Positions 27,601 to 39,629 of a stretch of 64,000 nucleotides of DNA are shown piece after piece. The translations under genes and the position numbers were made by a program. Below the pieces are notes generated by a model, which searched no databases, was not told the origin of the DNA, and saw only the letters and a list, made by a program, of their open reading frames with translations. The first letter of the stretch is position 1, and every line of letters starts with the position of its first letter. Source of the stretch: DATBLE01 sp963791425 (GTDB lineage Bacteria > Actinomycetota > Thermoleophilia > Gaiellales > Gaiellaceae); assembly GCA_963791425.1 (NCBI GenBank), contig CAWBSE010000008.1, forward strand, positions 186,001-250,000. Direction: 5' to 3'.

Positions 27601-28241
27601 GGCGCGAGCTCGGCGACCGCGCGAATATGGCGAGCATGCTCTCCAACCTCGGGATCGTCGCCGAGTACGAGGGGGACTACGACGAGGCGCGCCGGTTCAA
27701 CGAGGAGGCGCTCGCCCTGCGGCAGGAGATCGACGATCGCTGGGCGATGGCGGTGTCCCTGAACAACCTCGGCAACATCGCCCTGCTCCAGGGCCGGCCG
27801 GCCGAGGCGCGACAGCTGATCGAGGAGGCCGTCGCCGCCCATCGCGAGGTGGGCGATCCGTCGATGATCGCGAGCTCCCTGGACAACCTCGGCAACGTCG
27901 TCCGCGAGCTCGGGGACCACCAGGCGGCAAACGCCCTGTACAGCGAGGCCTTGACGATGGGACAGGAACTCGGCGACCTCTGGCTCGTCGCCTACCTGCT
28001 CGAGGACATCGCGATCCTTCTGAGCCGCACAGGTGAGCCAGAGCGTGCGCTGGAGCTCGAGGCGGCGGCCGCGCGGCTCCGCACCGAGATCGGCGCGCCT
28101 CGGCCCCCGGCGAGCGAGGAGGCGCTGGATACCGCCCTCGAGGCGAGTCGGACGGCGCTCGGGATGGGCCGGGCCACCCGCGCGACGGAACGCGGGGCAG
28201 AGCTCTCGCTGGCTGCCGCGATCGAGAGCGCCATGGGTTGA
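24651..28241 (+). CDS. Tandem-domain class III nucleotide cyclase with ATPase and TPR regions
   Basis: 1196 residues. Cyclase domain 1 (about 35-190) has both metal Asp positions, D40 in ADLSGFTALTE and D92 in FSGDAM, but lacks the Asn-Arg pair. Domain 2 (about 248-400) has Arg256 where the first metal Asp should be, yet carries the base-contacting Lys298 (GDKG) and the catalytic Asn368/Arg372 (AVNLSAR). The halves therefore complement each other in one composite active site. An AAA/STAND-type ATPase follows (Walker A AEAGMGKSR about 464-472; Walker B LVLVLDDIHWID about 577-588), then TPR repeats over about 820-1150. The layout matches mammalian soluble adenylyl cyclase. Ala88 stands where I recall that enzyme having its bicarbonate-binding Lys. 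The product is probably cAMP. No strong ribosome-binding site is visible. Confidence 0.92.
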   Translation: MENTGTNAALLSYVPMDRLQALVRGSTLPADVTGAALEADLSGFTALTESLARRLGEHHGAEELARRLDVLFGGLVAAVHEFRGAVLAFSGDAMTCWFDGDDGRRAVAAALRMQAWITESQDGDTVVRLKVAVGVGATRRFLVGDPEHQVLEGLAGALVDELAATEHAAEPGDIVLAPSALTALGDRVRADPRDGIGVLRSLDVAVEPQPWPPFPPEAIDDEVVRAWLLPAVYQRLRAGQADFLAELRPAVALFVRFIGIDFAQDPEALDRLDVFVRRVLGVLARYDGTLVQLTIGDKGSYLYGAFGAPVAHEDDAARAISAAAEISGLAAPDDVREISIGVTAGRLRAGAYGGAERRTYGVLGDAVNLSARLMQAAAPGEVIASRDVADAAGEGFDWNDIPPLTVKGKAEPVDVRALAEVRARTVRRRHAHDMPLLGRDHELATLRERLALAQAGRGQVVGVAAEAGMGKSRLIHELLGAATLPRYEGECQSYDANGSYGVWRPIWSAILGDDGETVAANLVRLDPALVARLPLLGPLLGIPIEDNDLTRPFDAKLRKTSLEAMLVDVLRAAADEPLVLVLDDIHWIDPLSEDLLLAVARAVHALPVLVLLAYRARSATEGGEPVAAGLPHFTELALTELAPGDVERLVRLRLAQVGGTADAVEAVADRITERAQGNPFYIEELLTYLTERGGTLPSVEELERLELPGSLHSLILSRMDRLEERPRATLKVASAVGRSFEAPVLPAVHPELGGGEPVETSLAVLREHEFVLLESEELQAYAFRHVVTQEVAYGSLPGTTRAALHGRIGRFLEARAGDDVENELDVLAHHFWLGDDEERKRSYLLRAGAAAQARYANAAAITYYRRALPLFAPPGRRDIFLKLGKALELGGSWQESEESYRSALELADVPGARAWCETALGELARKQGHYDEARDWLDRARRGFEDADDRAGEGQVLHYTGTLAAQQGDYPLARSSYGASLELRRELGDRANMASMLSNLGIVAEYEGDYDEARRFNEEALALRQEIDDRWAMAVSLNNLGNIALLQGRPAEARQLIEEAVAAHREVGDPSMIASSLDNLGNVVRELGDHQAANALYSEALTMGQELGDLWLVAYLLEDIAILLSRTGEPERALELEAAAARLRTEIGAPRPPASEEALDTALEASRTALGMGRATRATERGAELSLAAAIESAMG

Positions 28242-28347
28242 GCTTCACCGTATGTTCACCAACAATGGGTCATCCCCCTTGCGCATCGAGTCTCACGCTG
28301 TTAGAGGTAGACGGCAGGATTCTTTTCAGGAGCGAGGGGAGCGGGAG

Positions 28348-30366
28348 ATGCGGCACGGACGTGTGAGACTGGCCGGCCTAGGGGCTGCGCTCGCGCTGGT
28401 CGTGATCGCCATCTCAGCGTCGTCGGCAGGCGCGACCGGCACGGAGACGGCGTTCGGCGCCGACTCCACGTTCCAGGGATTGATCTACTCGAACGCCTCG
28501 GGGCAGCGGCCGCCCTCCGGCTGGGAACAGCCTGACAGCCACGAGGCGTCCGACTGGTCGACGTCCAAGGGACCATTCGGCTCGAAGGCCCCCGGCACAT
28601 CCGGCCTCTGCGGATTCCCCGAGCACGGCACGACCTGGCCGACCGACTCGAGGCTGTTTCTCTACAAGAAGATCCACCTCCCGCCGAACGCGACCCACCT
28701 GCATCTCGAGGGCGAGATCGACAACGACGCGACGATCTGGGTGAACGGACACCAGTTACCGATTGTCCAGGCCGGCAACTGCATCCGGCACAACATCAAC
28801 ATCGACGTCCCCGACGGCTTGCTCACGCTCGAAGACGAAGGCGACAACACGACGGTCGCGGTCGAGGCCGTCGACTACGGCGTCGAGACCTTCTTCGGGC
28901 TGTCGGCGACCTACGACGTCGCCGCGCCGCCGTCGCCCACGAACGTCACCCTGCTGAGCGCCACTCCGACGGGCGGGGGCACCGTGGTCTCGGGCCTCGT
29001 CAGCGGGCCGCAGGGCGCCGCGAATCTCACGTTCTACGCCAAGTCGGACTGCGCAGGCGAGGGGCAGACCGCGGTCGGCGCGGCGTCGGTCTCGATCCCG
29101 GCGTCGGGCAGCAGCTACTTCACCGCGTCGGTCGGCGCGGGGTCGGGCCATCTGGTCGCGATCCCGTCGGCGGGCGATGCGTCGAACTGCATCCCGATCG
29201 GCGTCGACAACACCTCGTGGCCGAAGGCCGCGCCCCTCACCGGGAGCACCGACGGCTACATCTCCACGCCCGGCGAGTCGCGCTGGTACAAGCTGAGGCC
29301 CGGCACGGACGCCCAGGTCACGCTGACGCTCTCGCACCTGGCCGCGAACTACGACCTGGCCTTCTTCAAGGACATCGGCCAGGCGTTCAACGACCTGACC
29401 GGGCCGCAGGCGCTCACCAGGCTGAGCGCAGAGTTCGCCGGTGACGCGTACAGCCCGTCCCAGTTCAGCCCGTCCCAGTTCAGCCCGAGCCAGTTCAGCC
29501 CGTCGCAGTTCAGCCCCAGCCAGTTCAGCCCGGACGCGTTCAGCCCGTCCCAGTTCTCTCCGTCGCAGTTCAGCCCCAGCCAGTTCAGCCCCAGCCAGTT
29601 CAGCCCGTCGCAGTTCAGCCCCAGCCAGTTCAGCCCGGGCGCGTTCAGCCCGTCGCAGTTCAGCCCGTCGCAGTTCAGCCCGAGCCAGTTCAGCGCCGAC
29701 GCCTTCTCGAGCGCGCAGACGCGGAGCCTGATCGCCGTCTCGGCACTCGAGGGCACAGCGGACGAGAGCATCAGCGCGAACACCTGGTCGAACACCGGTG
29801 ATGTCTACGTCCGGGTCAACGGACGCAACGGCGCGTTCTCCGACACGCAACCCTTCCATCTCACCGACTCGGTCGCGGGCGGCACGTGCGGCTCCGTCGC
29901 CCCCATCGGCTCCGCGCCCGGCGCTGCGGCAGGCGGCGGCTACAAGACGGTGATCCTCACGGACGTCGCGCGGATGACCGGGACGGCGGCCGAGAAGACC
30001 ACGCTCCAGTCGCAACTGGCGACGCTCGCGGCGCGCCCCGAGGTCGGCGGGGTGGTCGTCAACCTCGGCGCCGACGGACGCGTCTCGGCGCTGAACGCAC
30101 AGGCCGACGCGAACAAGTCCTGCCCGTACGCGAAGAACCTCGTCGCCGGCGCGATCAAGGACGTCGTCGACTCGTACCGCGCCAACAACGCGCTCCAGTA
30201 CGTCGTGATCGTCGGCGCCGACGACGCGATCCCGTTCTTCCGCTACCCGGACAACGCTGCTCGGCCCCGAGTCGGGCTACGTCCCGCCGGTCCTCGACAC
30301 GAGCGCCTCGCAGGCCAGCCTGCGCCTCAACTACGTGCCTCGGCCAGGACGCCTACGGCTCGGTAG
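28348..30366 (+). CDS. Secreted C25-type (gingipain-like) peptidase, N-terminal fragment of a split gene
   Basis: Opens with MRHGRVRLAG and a signal peptide to about residue 30, after a GGGAGCGGGAG site. A beta-sandwich domain with NDATIWVNGHQ follows (about 60-210). Then come a further beta domain, a pre-peptidase-like domain (SRWYKLRPGTDAQVTLTLSH, about 300-365), 17 pentapeptide repeats (369-453) and the beginning of a C25-like caspase fold (from about 532, YKTVILTD to VVIVGADDAIPFFRYPDN). The correct frame is lost at 30259; the remaining about 35 codons to the stop at 30366 are shifted. With 19 extra bases removed, one frame of 1617 residues runs from 28348 to 33220. Confidence 0.85.
   Translation: MRHGRVRLAGLGAALALVVIAISASSAGATGTETAFGADSTFQGLIYSNASGQRPPSGWEQPDSHEASDWSTSKGPFGSKAPGTSGLCGFPEHGTTWPTDSRLFLYKKIHLPPNATHLHLEGEIDNDATIWVNGHQLPIVQAGNCIRHNINIDVPDGLLTLEDEGDNTTVAVEAVDYGVETFFGLSATYDVAAPPSPTNVTLLSATPTGGGTVVSGLVSGPQGAANLTFYAKSDCAGEGQTAVGAASVSIPASGSSYFTASVGAGSGHLVAIPSAGDASNCIPIGVDNTSWPKAAPLTGSTDGYISTPGESRWYKLRPGTDAQVTLTLSHLAANYDLAFFKDIGQAFNDLTGPQALTRLSAEFAGDAYSPSQFSPSQFSPSQFSPSQFSPSQFSPDAFSPSQFSPSQFSPSQFSPSQFSPSQFSPSQFSPGAFSPSQFSPSQFSPSQFSADAFSSAQTRSLIAVSALEGTADESISANTWSNTGDVYVRVNGRNGAFSDTQPFHLTDSVAGGTCGSVAPIGSAPGAAAGGGYKTVILTDVARMTGTAAEKTTLQSQLATLAARPEVGGVVVNLGADGRVSALNAQADANKSCPYAKNLVAGAIKDVVDSYRANNALQYVVIVGADDAIPFFRYPDNAARPRVGLRPAGPRHERLAGQPAPQLRASARTPTAR
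29452..29706. repeat. 17 tandem 15-bp units encoding SPSQF
   Basis: Seventeen consecutive 15-base units code for Ser-Pro-Ser-Gln-Phe. Three variant units read SPDAF, SPGAF and SADAF. Codons vary between units (TCC, TCG, AGC for Ser), so the array is under protein-level selection or is old. It forms a linker between the pre-peptidase-like domain and the peptidase domain. There are no spacers, so it is not CRISPR. Confidence 0.95.
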
Positions 30367-31111
30367 CCGACGTCTCGATCAAGGGCGTCGACCGTTCCCG
30401 TCCCCGACCTGGCGGTCGGCCGGCTGGTCGAGACGCCGGCCGAGATCTCGGGCATGCTCAACGCCTATCTCGGCACTGCCGGCGGCGTCGTCGCGACGCC
30501 GACCTCCTCGCTCGTCACCGGCTACGACTTCCTCACGGACGCCGCCAACGCCGGTCGAAGACCGACCTGGCGGCCGGCACGGGCGACGACGCCCGACACG
30601 CCTGATCACCGCGGCCGAACATCTCGCCGCTCGATTCGCGGTCGTGGACGGCGGCGCAGCTGAAGACGAAGCTGCTCGGCAGCCGCCACGACCTGATCTT
30701 CCTCGCCGGCCACTTCAGCGCCAACAGCGCGCTCGCCGCCGACTTCTCGACCAGCGCTGACTGACAACCGATCTCGACGCCTCGAGCGTCAACCTCGACC
30801 AACTCGATCGTCTTCAGCGCCGGCTGCCACTCGGGCTACAACATCGTCGACGGCGACGCGCGTCCCGGACGTGACCGCAGCCGCTCGACTGGGCCGAGGC
30901 GTTCGCGCAGAAGCGGGCGACCCTGATCGCCGGCACCGGCTACCAGTACGGCGACACCGACTTCCTCGCGTACAGCGAGCGGCTCTACGCTCGACTTCGC
31001 CACAGCAGCTCCGCGTCGGCACCGGGCCCGTTCGCCGTCGGCCAGGCGCTGGTCGACGCCAAGCAGACGTACCTCGCCGGCACGCCAGCTCGTCGAGGGG
31101 ATCGACACCAG
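30259..31111 (+). other. Frameshift cluster: 19 extra bases at wobble positions in the peptidase gene
   Basis: Within 853 bases the frame changes about 18 times, always by gain of one base (two at the last site). Between shifts the translation is clean and conserved in style. Extra bases lie at 30259, 30338, 30390, 30553, 30557, one near 30573-30594 (not uniquely placed), 30601, 30617, 30759, 30763, 30797, 30861, 30877, 30992, 31005, 31033, 31088 and 31110-31111. All but the unplaced one follow a fourfold-degenerate codon (Ala, Val, Thr, Leu, Pro) and differ from its third base, e.g. GTG|C, GCC|G, ACA|G, GTT|C. Repaired, the patch encodes the likely catalytic His (30711-30713, LAGHFSANS) and Cys (30825-30827, SAGCHSGYN). 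This looks like an assembly artefact rather than decay. Confidence 0.8.
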
Positions 31112-31147
31112 AAGGCGCTGATCGAGCCGACGCTCTACGGCCTGCCG

Positions 31148-33220
31148 ATGCTGAGCGTGAACATGCCCACGGGGCGGACGACGCCGCCGACGGACACGTC
31201 GATCGTCGGGTCGACCTCGCCGCAGCTGACCGGGACTCCCGGCTTCGCCCTCGGGCTGACCACGGCCGACCTGACGCTCTCGCCGCCGCTCACGGCACAC
31301 ACGATCACGCAGACGAACGTCGACACCTCCGGCTCGGTCGCCGCGACCTGGCTCTCCGGCCCCGCGGGGATCGCGACCAGCCCGCTCGCCCCGACGCTGC
31401 CCCTCGACGCGGAGAACGTCACGGTCCCCGGCCAGGTCCTGCGCGGAGTCGGCTTCCGCAGCGGCGCCTTCACCGACAGCACGGTCGTGCCGCTCACGGG
31501 GACACCGACCACGGAGATCCGCGGCGTGCACAGCCCGTTCTCCTCGAGCTCCTTCTATCCGGCGCGGCCCTGGAGCATCAACTATTTCGACGCGCTGGCC
31601 GACGCGGGGGGCGCGACCAGGCTGATGCTGACGCCCGCCCAGTACCGCTCGACGTCGTTCGGCTCGCAGACCAGCACGCAGCGCCAGTACAGCTCGCTCG
31701 GCCTTCGCCTCTACTACAGCAACAACACCACCACGACCGCCGACGGCAGCACCCCGGCGCTCTCCGCGCCGCCGTCGATCGTGGACGTCGCCGCCGACCC
31801 CTCCGGAGGAGGCGTCGCTTTCAGCGTGCACGTCGTCGGGAACCCGGCCGCGGGGATCCAGGGCACATGGGTCACCTACAGCAGCGCCGCCGGGAACAAC
31901 TGGACGTCGCTGGACCTGACGCAGGATCCCACCGACTCGACACTCTGGACGGGCACGTTGCCCTCCGGCGCGGTGACGCCGCTCTCGAACCTGCGGTTCA
32001 TCGTCCAGTCGGTGAACGGCGTCGGACTCGTCACGCTCGACGACAACAACGGCGCCTACTACCGGATCGGCGCGTCCGACACGGCGCCGGAGCCGGCGGC
32101 GACGCACCTCGCCATCAGCTCGCCCGCCGCCAACGGCTCCTTCTCGTACGGCCAGAGCATCACCGTCGCCGCCGACCTGACCGAGGACGGCGGAGCACCG
32201 GTCGCGGGGCAGCCCGTCACCTTCGCCGTCGGCTCGCAGACGGTGGTCGACACGACGAACGCAAGCGGCCATGCGCAGGCGACGATGCCGCTGGTCGTGC
32301 GGCCGGGCGGCTACACGCTGCGCGCCTCCTTCGGCGGCTCGCTCGCGGACGAGCCCTCATCGGACGAGAGCCCGCTCTCGGTGACGAAGCAGCCCACGTC
32401 GCTCGCGCTCTCCCCGTCGAACGCCGTTGCGGCGCCCGGTGCCGTGGGCAGCATCACCGCGACCCTGCAGGCGGGCGGCGAGCCGCTCTCCGAGCGCACC
32501 GTCGCCTTCATCCTGACGGGTCCCGGCGGGCCGGCGTCCACGACCGCGATCACCGACTTCCTCGGGCGCGCCTCCCTCCCGAAGGTCGCCCTCCCGGCTG
32601 GGACGTACACGGTCAAGGCCTACTTCAGCGGCACGATCCCGTTCCCGAGCGGCAGTCAGACCTTCACCGACCCGGCGTACCAGGCATCGACCGACACCGC
32701 GACCCTGACGTTCTGGGCGACCCTGAACGCGGGCACGACCACCTGCGCCGGGACATACAGCGGCACCGGCAAGGACGTTGTCGTCCCGGCGGGCGCGACC
32801 TGCACGCTGGTCACGAGCGCGCACGTCACCCACGACGTGCAGGTGAAGCAGGGTGGAACGCTGATCGACCAGGGTGCGACGATCGACCACGACCTGTCCG
32901 CCGACCACGCGGCCGGGATCCAGATGACGGGCGACAGCGTCGGCCACGACCTCTCGATCAGCGGTCTCGGCGGCAGCGCGGCGGGCGGCAACTACGTCCG
33001 CAACGTGACGGTCGATCACGACCTGACCGTTCAGGACAACACCGCCCCGATTGTCGTCTCCGGCAACAAGGCGGGGCACGACCTGAAGGCGCAGAACAAC
33101 CGCCCCGGTGGCATCACGGTCAGCGGAAACAGCGCCGGGCACGACGCGACCTGCCAGTCGAACAGCCCGCAGTCCGGAAGCGGCAACACCGCGGTGCACA
33201 AGAGCACCTGCCCGGCCTGA
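31148..33220 (+). CDS. Secreted C25-type peptidase, C-terminal fragment of the split gene
   Basis: 690 codons from an internal Met (LYGLPMLSVNMPTGR), which is not a true start; it continues the frame restored after 31111. It holds beta-rich regions, including VAFSVHVVGNPAAG and two bacterial Ig-like domains (ATHLAISSPAANGSFSYGQS and PTSLALSPSNAVAAPGAVGS). The last about 150 residues are a beta-helix-like stretch with recurring HDL motifs (VGHDL, VDHDL, AGHDL). Together with the N-terminal fragment it would form one exported, multi-domain 1617-residue protease. The stop lies one base from the convergent gene's stop. Confidence 0.85.
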   Translation: MLSVNMPTGRTTPPTDTSIVGSTSPQLTGTPGFALGLTTADLTLSPPLTAHTITQTNVDTSGSVAATWLSGPAGIATSPLAPTLPLDAENVTVPGQVLRGVGFRSGAFTDSTVVPLTGTPTTEIRGVHSPFSSSSFYPARPWSINYFDALADAGGATRLMLTPAQYRSTSFGSQTSTQRQYSSLGLRLYYSNNTTTTADGSTPALSAPPSIVDVAADPSGGGVAFSVHVVGNPAAGIQGTWVTYSSAAGNNWTSLDLTQDPTDSTLWTGTLPSGAVTPLSNLRFIVQSVNGVGLVTLDDNNGAYYRIGASDTAPEPAATHLAISSPAANGSFSYGQSITVAADLTEDGGAPVAGQPVTFAVGSQTVVDTTNASGHAQATMPLVVRPGGYTLRASFGGSLADEPSSDESPLSVTKQPTSLALSPSNAVAAPGAVGSITATLQAGGEPLSERTVAFILTGPGGPASTTAITDFLGRASLPKVALPAGTYTVKAYFSGTIPFPSGSQTFTDPAYQASTDTATLTFWATLNAGTTTCAGTYSGTGKDVVVPAGATCTLVTSAHVTHDVQVKQGGTLIDQGATIDHDLSADHAAGIQMTGDSVGHDLSISGLGGSAAGGNYVRNVTVDHDLTVQDNTAPIVVSGNKAGHDLKAQNNRPGGITVSGNSAGHDATCQSNSPQSGSGNTAVHKSTCPA

Positions 33221-33221
33221 G

Positions 33222-34964
33222 CTACGAGCTGAGCGCGAGGAACGGCAGGTACGTCGAGACCGAGACGAGCGCCGGGTTCGGCAGGTCGTCGCGGAGACAG
33301 ATCGTGCGGTTCAGGGCCGACTCGGCGCGCGCGCGGGCGCCGTCCTCGTACGCCTGGGTGCGCGCGAACGAGCGGAGCGTGGTCGCGATCGCGACCCGCG
33401 CGTCCGCGTAGGGCACGGCGCCGAGGGGGAGCGCCTCGTCGAGCGGCGTGACCGTGTACGAGCCGAGGCCGGTGGTGAACGGAGAGGCGACCTTCGACGG
33501 GAGCCGGAAGAGGGCGGCCGGGGCCGAGGCGGCGAGCGCGAAGCCCGCGCTCCGGTTGCCGAGCCACGGCGCGGCCGGGGTGACCCGGAACGGCCGGATC
33601 AGGAACTCGGCGTACGTGCCGTAGAACAGCTGCATCGCGAACTCGGTCGGCGCGGGCACCGTCAGCGAGCCCTCGATCTGCGCGCGCAGGAGCTCGTCCG
33701 CGACCGCCGCGCGCGCGACGACCGTGTTCGCGCCGCCCTTCGCGAGCGCCGCGTTGTAGGCGGGACGGCTGCCGCCGAAGACCCCGTCGACGATCGCCTG
33801 GATCGCCTGCGTGACGCGGTCGTCCGAGACCTTCGCGAGTGCAGTCTCGACCAGCCGGTCGTAGAGGACCGTGAGCGCGACATCGCGGTCGTGGGTGACC
33901 GCGGTCATGCGCGAGAGGTCGGTCTGGCGCAGCGAACGCCCGTCGAGCGAGCACTGCACGCCCTGCGGGAGCGAGATCTGGCCCTCGGTCATCGAGTCGT
34001 CGAAGCCGGTGCCCGCGGCCGTCTTGCCGTCGCAGAGGTTCGGGTCGCGCGTCCAGAGGTAGACACACGCCGCCGCCGGCTTGTCGGGGTCGGTGCCGGC
34101 AACGCTGAACGTCCCCCACCCCCACGTCCAGACCGTGGCGATGCCGAACTCGGAGGCCACCCGCTTCGCCGCGAGGGTGTAGAGCTTCGCGTACTGGAAC
34201 CAGAGGCTCGACGGCTTCAGCCCTTCGCGGCCGCCGGCGCCGGGGCCCGATTGGAAGCCGAGCACGAAGCCGAGCTTCGACACCGGGATCCCGATCGCCG
34301 TGTACGCGGCGAGCTGCGCGCGCAACGTGGTGCGCATGCGGCGGCTGCCGAGGATCACGCCTTGCCGCATCACCGCGGGCGCGTTGAAGTAGATCTCGGG
34401 GACGATGTCGGAGACCTGGGCGACCTCGCGCCACCAGGCCGCCGCGTCGCCGTCGGTGTACGGGAACGAGTTGACGAGCAGGAACGGGCGCGCGCCCTTT
34501 GCCTGCAGCGCGCGGAGCAGGTCGAGGACGTTCTGGCGGTAGCGCGAGTTCGTGGCCGTCCACGGCGTCGTCGTCGACGCGCCGTTCAGCTCGTTCAGCG
34601 CGATCAGGGGTGTCGGGCACCCCGACGACGCGGCCGCCGTGTCGAACAGCTTCTGCGCCGCGGCAGTGATCGTCGCCGGGTCGGCCGGCGCCGTCGTCGT
34701 CCCGACCAGCGCGCCCAGCTTCATGTGCCAGTAGACGGTCTGCGCGCCCCCGTTCCGCAGCGCCGCCGGGACAGGCCCGCCCGACGTCGCGGCGACGATC
34801 CCCGGTTTCGCGAACACGGCGTTCCGAAAGCCGACGGCACCCTCGGCGTAGTCGATCCACACCGGCTTCGTGTCGGGCAGTCCGCACGCGGCCGCCCGCG
34901 CCTGCGGAGCGTGGACGAACAGGGCGCCGGCGAGCGCCGCAAGGATGGCGAGCTTGTGAAACAC
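33222..34964 (-). CDS. Secreted protein of unknown function
   Basis: 580 residues from a GTG at 34964 (MFHKLAILAALAGALFVHAP), with a signal peptide cut near ARAAA. I do not recognise the family. The first half has strand-helix alternation with segments such as RPFLLVNSFPY, SDIVPEIYFNAP and FGIATVWTWGWGTF, suggesting a glycoside-hydrolase-like barrel, but no catalytic pair can be named. The second half is helical (VADELLRAQIEG). It lies just beyond the rpoC terminator hairpin with 18 bases between hairpin and start, so it relies on readthrough or a very short promoter. Confidence 0.75.
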   Translation of the reverse strand: MFHKLAILAALAGALFVHAPQARAAACGLPDTKPVWIDYAEGAVGFRNAVFAKPGIVAATSGGPVPAALRNGGAQTVYWHMKLGALVGTTTAPADPATITAAAQKLFDTAAASSGCPTPLIALNELNGASTTTPWTATNSRYRQNVLDLLRALQAKGARPFLLVNSFPYTDGDAAAWWREVAQVSDIVPEIYFNAPAVMRQGVILGSRRMRTTLRAQLAAYTAIGIPVSKLGFVLGFQSGPGAGGREGLKPSSLWFQYAKLYTLAAKRVASEFGIATVWTWGWGTFSVAGTDPDKPAAACVYLWTRDPNLCDGKTAAGTGFDDSMTEGQISLPQGVQCSLDGRSLRQTDLSRMTAVTHDRDVALTVLYDRLVETALAKVSDDRVTQAIQAIVDGVFGGSRPAYNAALAKGGANTVVARAAVADELLRAQIEGSLTVPAPTEFAMQLFYGTYAEFLIRPFRVTPAAPWLGNRSAGFALAASAPAALFRLPSKVASPFTTGLGSYTVTPLDEALPLGAVPYADARVAIATTLRSFARTQAYEDGARARAESALNRTICLRDDLPNPALVSVSTYLPFLALSS

Positions 34965-34981
34965 GACCCGATTAGAGGTTA

Positions 34982-35018
34982 GCTGCGGGCGCCGGCAATC
35001 CTTGCCGGCGCCCGCAGC
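34982..35018 (-). terminator. rpoC terminator hairpin
   Basis: A perfect 17-bp inverted repeat (arms GCTGCGGGCGCCGGCAA and its complement, loop three bases) begins eight bases after the rpoC stop. No U-run follows (TAACCTCTAATC), common in high-GC actinobacteria. It should end or strongly attenuate rplL-rpoBC transcription. Confidence 0.85.
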
Positions 35019-35026
35019 AACGCGAC

Positions 35027-39592
<4,566 letters not shown>

Positions 39593-39629
39593 AGTGCCCT
39601 TCTTTCCCTTGAAATCAGCGTGGTCGTCG

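Noticed and set aside
29452..29706. Possible CRISPR array
   Set aside because: The 15-base units are contiguous with no spacers and translate into a regular pentapeptide in a long open frame.
30259..31111. Programmed or decay-driven frameshifting of the peptidase gene
   Set aside because: Programmed shifts need a slippery site and occur once or twice per gene. Decay would give stops, substitutions and deletions of any size. Eighteen same-direction gains at degenerate third positions with intact protein between fit neither.
39598..39629. Terminator between rpoB and rpoC
   Set aside because: The gap is 37 bases with no inverted repeat longer than four bases; the genes are almost certainly co-transcribed.
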